A stretch of DNA of 7,607 nucleotides from an uncultured Cuneatibacter sp. (GTDB taxonomy: Bacteria; Bacillota; Clostridia; Lachnospirales; Lachnospiraceae), in the NCBI GenBank assembly GCA_934234215.1, contig CAKQHB010000041.1, positions 1 to 7,607 of the forward strand, given 5' to 3'. Below the pieces are notes generated by a model. That model did no database searches and was not told the DNA's origin. It worked only from the letters and a program-made list of their open reading frames with translations. Position numbers and translations under genes: made by a program. Shown in pieces: positions 6,065 through 7,607 of the stretch (within the stretch, counting starts at the first letter, position 1; each line of letters starts with the position of its first letter).

Positions 6065-7303
6065 TTACAGGGTAATCTTCCGCAATTCCATGTAGTAGCG
6101 CTTGCTGCGTGCTTCCCCCATGGAAAATGTCTTGCGGGGCAGGGAGCCCTGTGCCTGCACGGACGGAAACAGTTCTTCTTTTTTCATTCCGTCAAAGTAA
6201 AAACCAACTGTTCGCGGCTGTTTTGCCAGTGCGAACAGGGATGATTTATCGTGAATATAGTCACAGTCTGCATCTGGATGTACTGCGAGGTAGGCATCCA
6301 GCACATTTTGAAGTGTGCCAACGGTCAGCGGATGGGTGGGAGCAGCAAAGCTTCTCGTCTGCTCGCCCTCTGCAGTGAGGATCGTGATCTGCTGCTCTCC
6401 CGCTGCCTCCGTCGTGCAGGAAGCAATCACGGTCATTAGATCTTCCGGATCACAGTTTCGAACGATGCGGTAGATCGGTTCAAAGACAATTGCCGGATCA
6501 TCCAGAGCCACAAGCTCTGCCAGCGCGTAGCGGGCAGGATGATTTTTTGCAGCCTCCTCGCCGAGAGAAGCTTTTAATTCCTCGTAATAGGCTTTTGCAG
6601 CCGCTAAGGAGTGATTGCCGTCACCGACGGCATAAGGCATGCCTTCCGTCGTCTCAGCTTCGTATGCCTGGATACAGGCGGTCACATCGGCTGCGTCTGT
6701 TCCCTGCAGAACATAACCAGAAAGAGAACCGCCGCCCTGCATCAGCTCTGTGCGGTAGGCAAGAGGCAGAGAGTCTTTCTTTTGTTCAAAGAGCTGCTGA
6801 AGTCTATGTTTATGGTCATTATAAAAGACCATAATATGCGGCATTTCAAAAACGGCTTTGCGGCGGATCGCACATCGCGGCGGGATACGGGTCAAAACCG
6901 TAGCTTCCGTCGCGCGGATCGGGGAGCTGGAAGCCGCCTCGTAAGAATATGCTTCCAAATCAAATTTTCCAACGATTCCCTTTCGAAGTGTGCCGTCCGG
7001 CAGGGTGCGCTCCACATAAATATATGCGTTCGGATATTCTTTTAGCCAGCTTTTAATCTGTTCGGTCTCAGAAAAGATCCGCTGCTGGTGGGGCTGCTCC
7101 TTGTCTGTGCCAAGCCATGCTTCCGGAAGCATCAGGCGGCAGGTAGAGGGGTGGGTGTCGATCTCCGCTTCAACTTGCTCCCAGTACGAGGGCTCGGAGG
7201 TGAACTGGTCACAGGCGATGACAGACCAGAAATGCCATTCGGGATTGTTTGCGTCATAAGGCGGCAGCAAAACAGATGCCGCGGAAAAAATCGTGTTGCT
7301 CAT
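6065..7303 (-). CDS. DUF1015 family protein of the serine operon
   Basis: This is a 412-residue protein of the DUF1015 family (COG4198), whose biochemical role is not established to my knowledge. Recognisable blocks are an N-terminal ILLPPYD-type segment with WSVIACDQFTSEPSYW, then IRATEATVLTRIPPR (about 129-143), the signature AVGDGNHSLAAAKAYY with GDGNHS at 227-232, RYALAELVALDDPAIVFEPI just after it, and a C-terminal RKTFSMGEARSKRYYMEL. No signal peptide or membrane segment is visible, so it should be cytoplasmic. The ATG at 7303 is preferred, with GGAG nine bases upstream and a plausible promoter start near 7323. An in-frame ATG at 7318 would add MEQST but has little ribosome binding site. 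It precedes serC and serA on the same strand, and this association recurs in Clostridia, suggesting a link to serine metabolism that remains inference. Confidence 0.9.
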   Translation of the reverse strand: MSNTIFSAASVLLPPYDANNPEWHFWSVIACDQFTSEPSYWEQVEAEIDTHPSTCRLMLPEAWLGTDKEQPHQQRIFSETEQIKSWLKEYPNAYIYVERTLPDGTLRKGIVGKFDLEAYSYEAASSSPIRATEATVLTRIPPRCAIRRKAVFEMPHIMVFYNDHKHRLQQLFEQKKDSLPLAYRTELMQGGGSLSGYVLQGTDAADVTACIQAYEAETTEGMPYAVGDGNHSLAAAKAYYEELKASLGEEAAKNHPARYALAELVALDDPAIVFEPIYRIVRNCDPEDLMTVIASCTTEAAGEQQITILTAEGEQTRSFAAPTHPLTVGTLQNVLDAYLAVHPDADCDYIHDKSSLFALAKQPRTVGFYFDGMKKEELFPSVQAQGSLPRKTFSMGEARSKRYYMELRKITL

Positions 7304-7329
7304 GGTTGATTGCTCCATTCTTGATGCTG

Positions 7330-7358
7330 TGTATAAATAGTCAAACGATTTTTGTAAA
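7330..7358 (-). promoter_or_regulatory. Candidate proximal promoter of the DUF1015-serC-serA operon
   Basis: On the minus strand, TTTACA (7358-7353), a 17-base spacer and TATACA (7335-7330) match the sigma-A pattern moderately well. The predicted start near 7323 would give a leader of about 20 bases to the ATG at 7303 and almost none to the ATG at 7318. Confidence 0.45.
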
Positions 7359-7372
7359 ATGATATTTTATAC

Positions 7373-7401
7373 ATCCTACTTTCCAAACTACAGAAAGTCA
7401 A
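7373..7401 (-). promoter_or_regulatory. Candidate distal promoter of the DUF1015-serC-serA operon
   Basis: On the minus strand, TTGACT (7401-7396), a 17-base spacer and TAGGAT (7378-7373) form a good -35 with a weak -10. It could be an alternative to the proximal promoter. I see no T-box or riboswitch core in this stretch. Confidence 0.35.
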
Positions 7402-7437
7402 GATTCATTTTCTGAAACTTTTCACAGAAATACGTTG

Positions 7438-7578
7438 TAAAAATAGAATCCTGCGGAGCAGGATTCTCCGCCTGCGGCGGGTCGCGAAGCGACAAATTCT
7501 GTTCCGCCACAGTGCGATCCACGCGGAGCGCTTTTTGCTTTATAGGAAATGCGACGCACTTTCCTATAAAGCAAAAAA
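7438..7578. repeat. Modular palindromic repeat element, long copy B
   Basis: It begins with TAAAAATAGAATCCTGC as in copy A. Three perfect hairpins with 3-base loops then abut without a spare base: 7445-7467 (10-bp stem, loop GGA), 7468-7480 (5-bp stem, loop TGC) and 7481-7493 (5-bp stem, loop GAA). The part shared with copy A follows: an imperfect hairpin GCGATCC/GGAGCGC around ACGC (7514-7531), a T5 run, and a long palindrome (7532-7577) with 18-base arms, TTTTTGCTTTATAGGAAA and its complement, around TGCGACGCAC. No protein is encoded. The element's 3' A-run coincides with the U-tract of a minus-strand terminator. Confidence 0.78.
7514..7536 (+). terminator. Possible plus-strand terminator within repeat copy B
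   Basis: GCGATCC pairs with GGAGCGC around loop ACGC with one A-G mismatch, and five T follow. It is the counterpart of the structure in copy A. No plus-strand gene is visible for it to serve. Confidence 0.35.
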
Positions 7579-7604
7579 CCAGATAACCTTTCGGCTATCC
7601 GGTT
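7573..7604 (-). terminator. Intrinsic terminator of a minus-strand gene beyond the right edge
   Basis: On the minus strand AACCGGATAGCC pairs with GGTTATCTGGTT around a GAAA tetraloop. This gives 12 pairs with G-U exceptions, and the stem runs straight into a T-run. It implies a gene transcribed leftward from outside the window. The T-run is also the end of repeat copy B. Confidence 0.75.
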
Positions 7605-7607
7605 TAT

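Noticed and set aside
7304..7437. A T-box or serine-responsive riboswitch upstream of the DUF1015-serC-serA operon.
   Set aside because: The stretch is short and AT-rich, with no specifier stem, no T-box-like consensus and no terminator hairpin before the coding start.
7438..7578. A CRISPR array, tRNA-like cloverleaf or structured RNA gene in repeat copy B.
   Set aside because: There is no repeat-spacer periodicity, no tRNA consensus loop or anticodon arrangement, and the second copy lacks most of the hairpins, so a dispersed repeat is the better reading.
3300..7578. The segment between the two direct repeat copies as a composite mobile element.
   Set aside because: It contains core genes (rpsU, serA, serC) and no transposase, so the copies are more likely independent insertions.

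Overview
The window looks like chromosomal DNA of a Gram-positive Firmicute, most likely a gut-type Clostridia of the Lachnospiraceae. The reasons are the moderate GC content, strong AGGAGG ribosome binding sites, sigma-A promoters with extended -10 boxes, lipobox lipoproteins, and the style of the short SerA and SerC enzymes and of the 58-residue ribosomal protein bS21. The genus is not determined. Every gene I can support is on the minus strand, so the text below follows transcription from right to left.

Right edge to 7304: the tail of an off-window minus-strand unit is marked by an intrinsic terminator (7573-7604). Its U-tract merges into a palindromic repeat element (copy B, 7438-7578). 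About 120 AT-rich bases follow, with candidate promoters for the next operon. 7303 to 3730: an operon encodes a DUF1015 protein, phosphoserine aminotransferase (serC) and D-3-phosphoglycerate dehydrogenase (serA). Together SerA and SerC make two of the three steps of serine synthesis from 3-phosphoglycerate; the phosphatase is not here. 3707 to 3384: rpsU (ribosomal protein bS21) has its own near-consensus promoter and terminator, and the terminator U-tract again merges into a copy of the same repeat element (copy A, 3300-3390).

3267 to 1: a second operon begins with a near-consensus promoter and a roughly 140-base leader. The leader contains an intrinsic terminator directly before the first ribosome binding site, plus an upstream segment that can pair with the terminator's 5' arm. 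It then encodes two tandem, clearly paralogous lipoproteins with a predicted beta-propeller-like fold and a shared C-x4-C-x-H-x4-C motif. They are followed by the start of a membrane protein resembling an ABC-2-type exporter permease, which runs off the left edge. The two lipoprotein genes look more AT-rich than the serine genes.

The signals most worth a second look are non-coding. One is the attenuator-like leader of the lipoprotein operon. The other is the modular hairpin repeat: its two copies share a long palindrome with a covarying base-pair change, both lie against the U-tract of a minus-strand terminator, and copy B carries three perfectly abutting triloop hairpins. I see no CRISPR array, transposase, tRNA, rRNA or phage gene.
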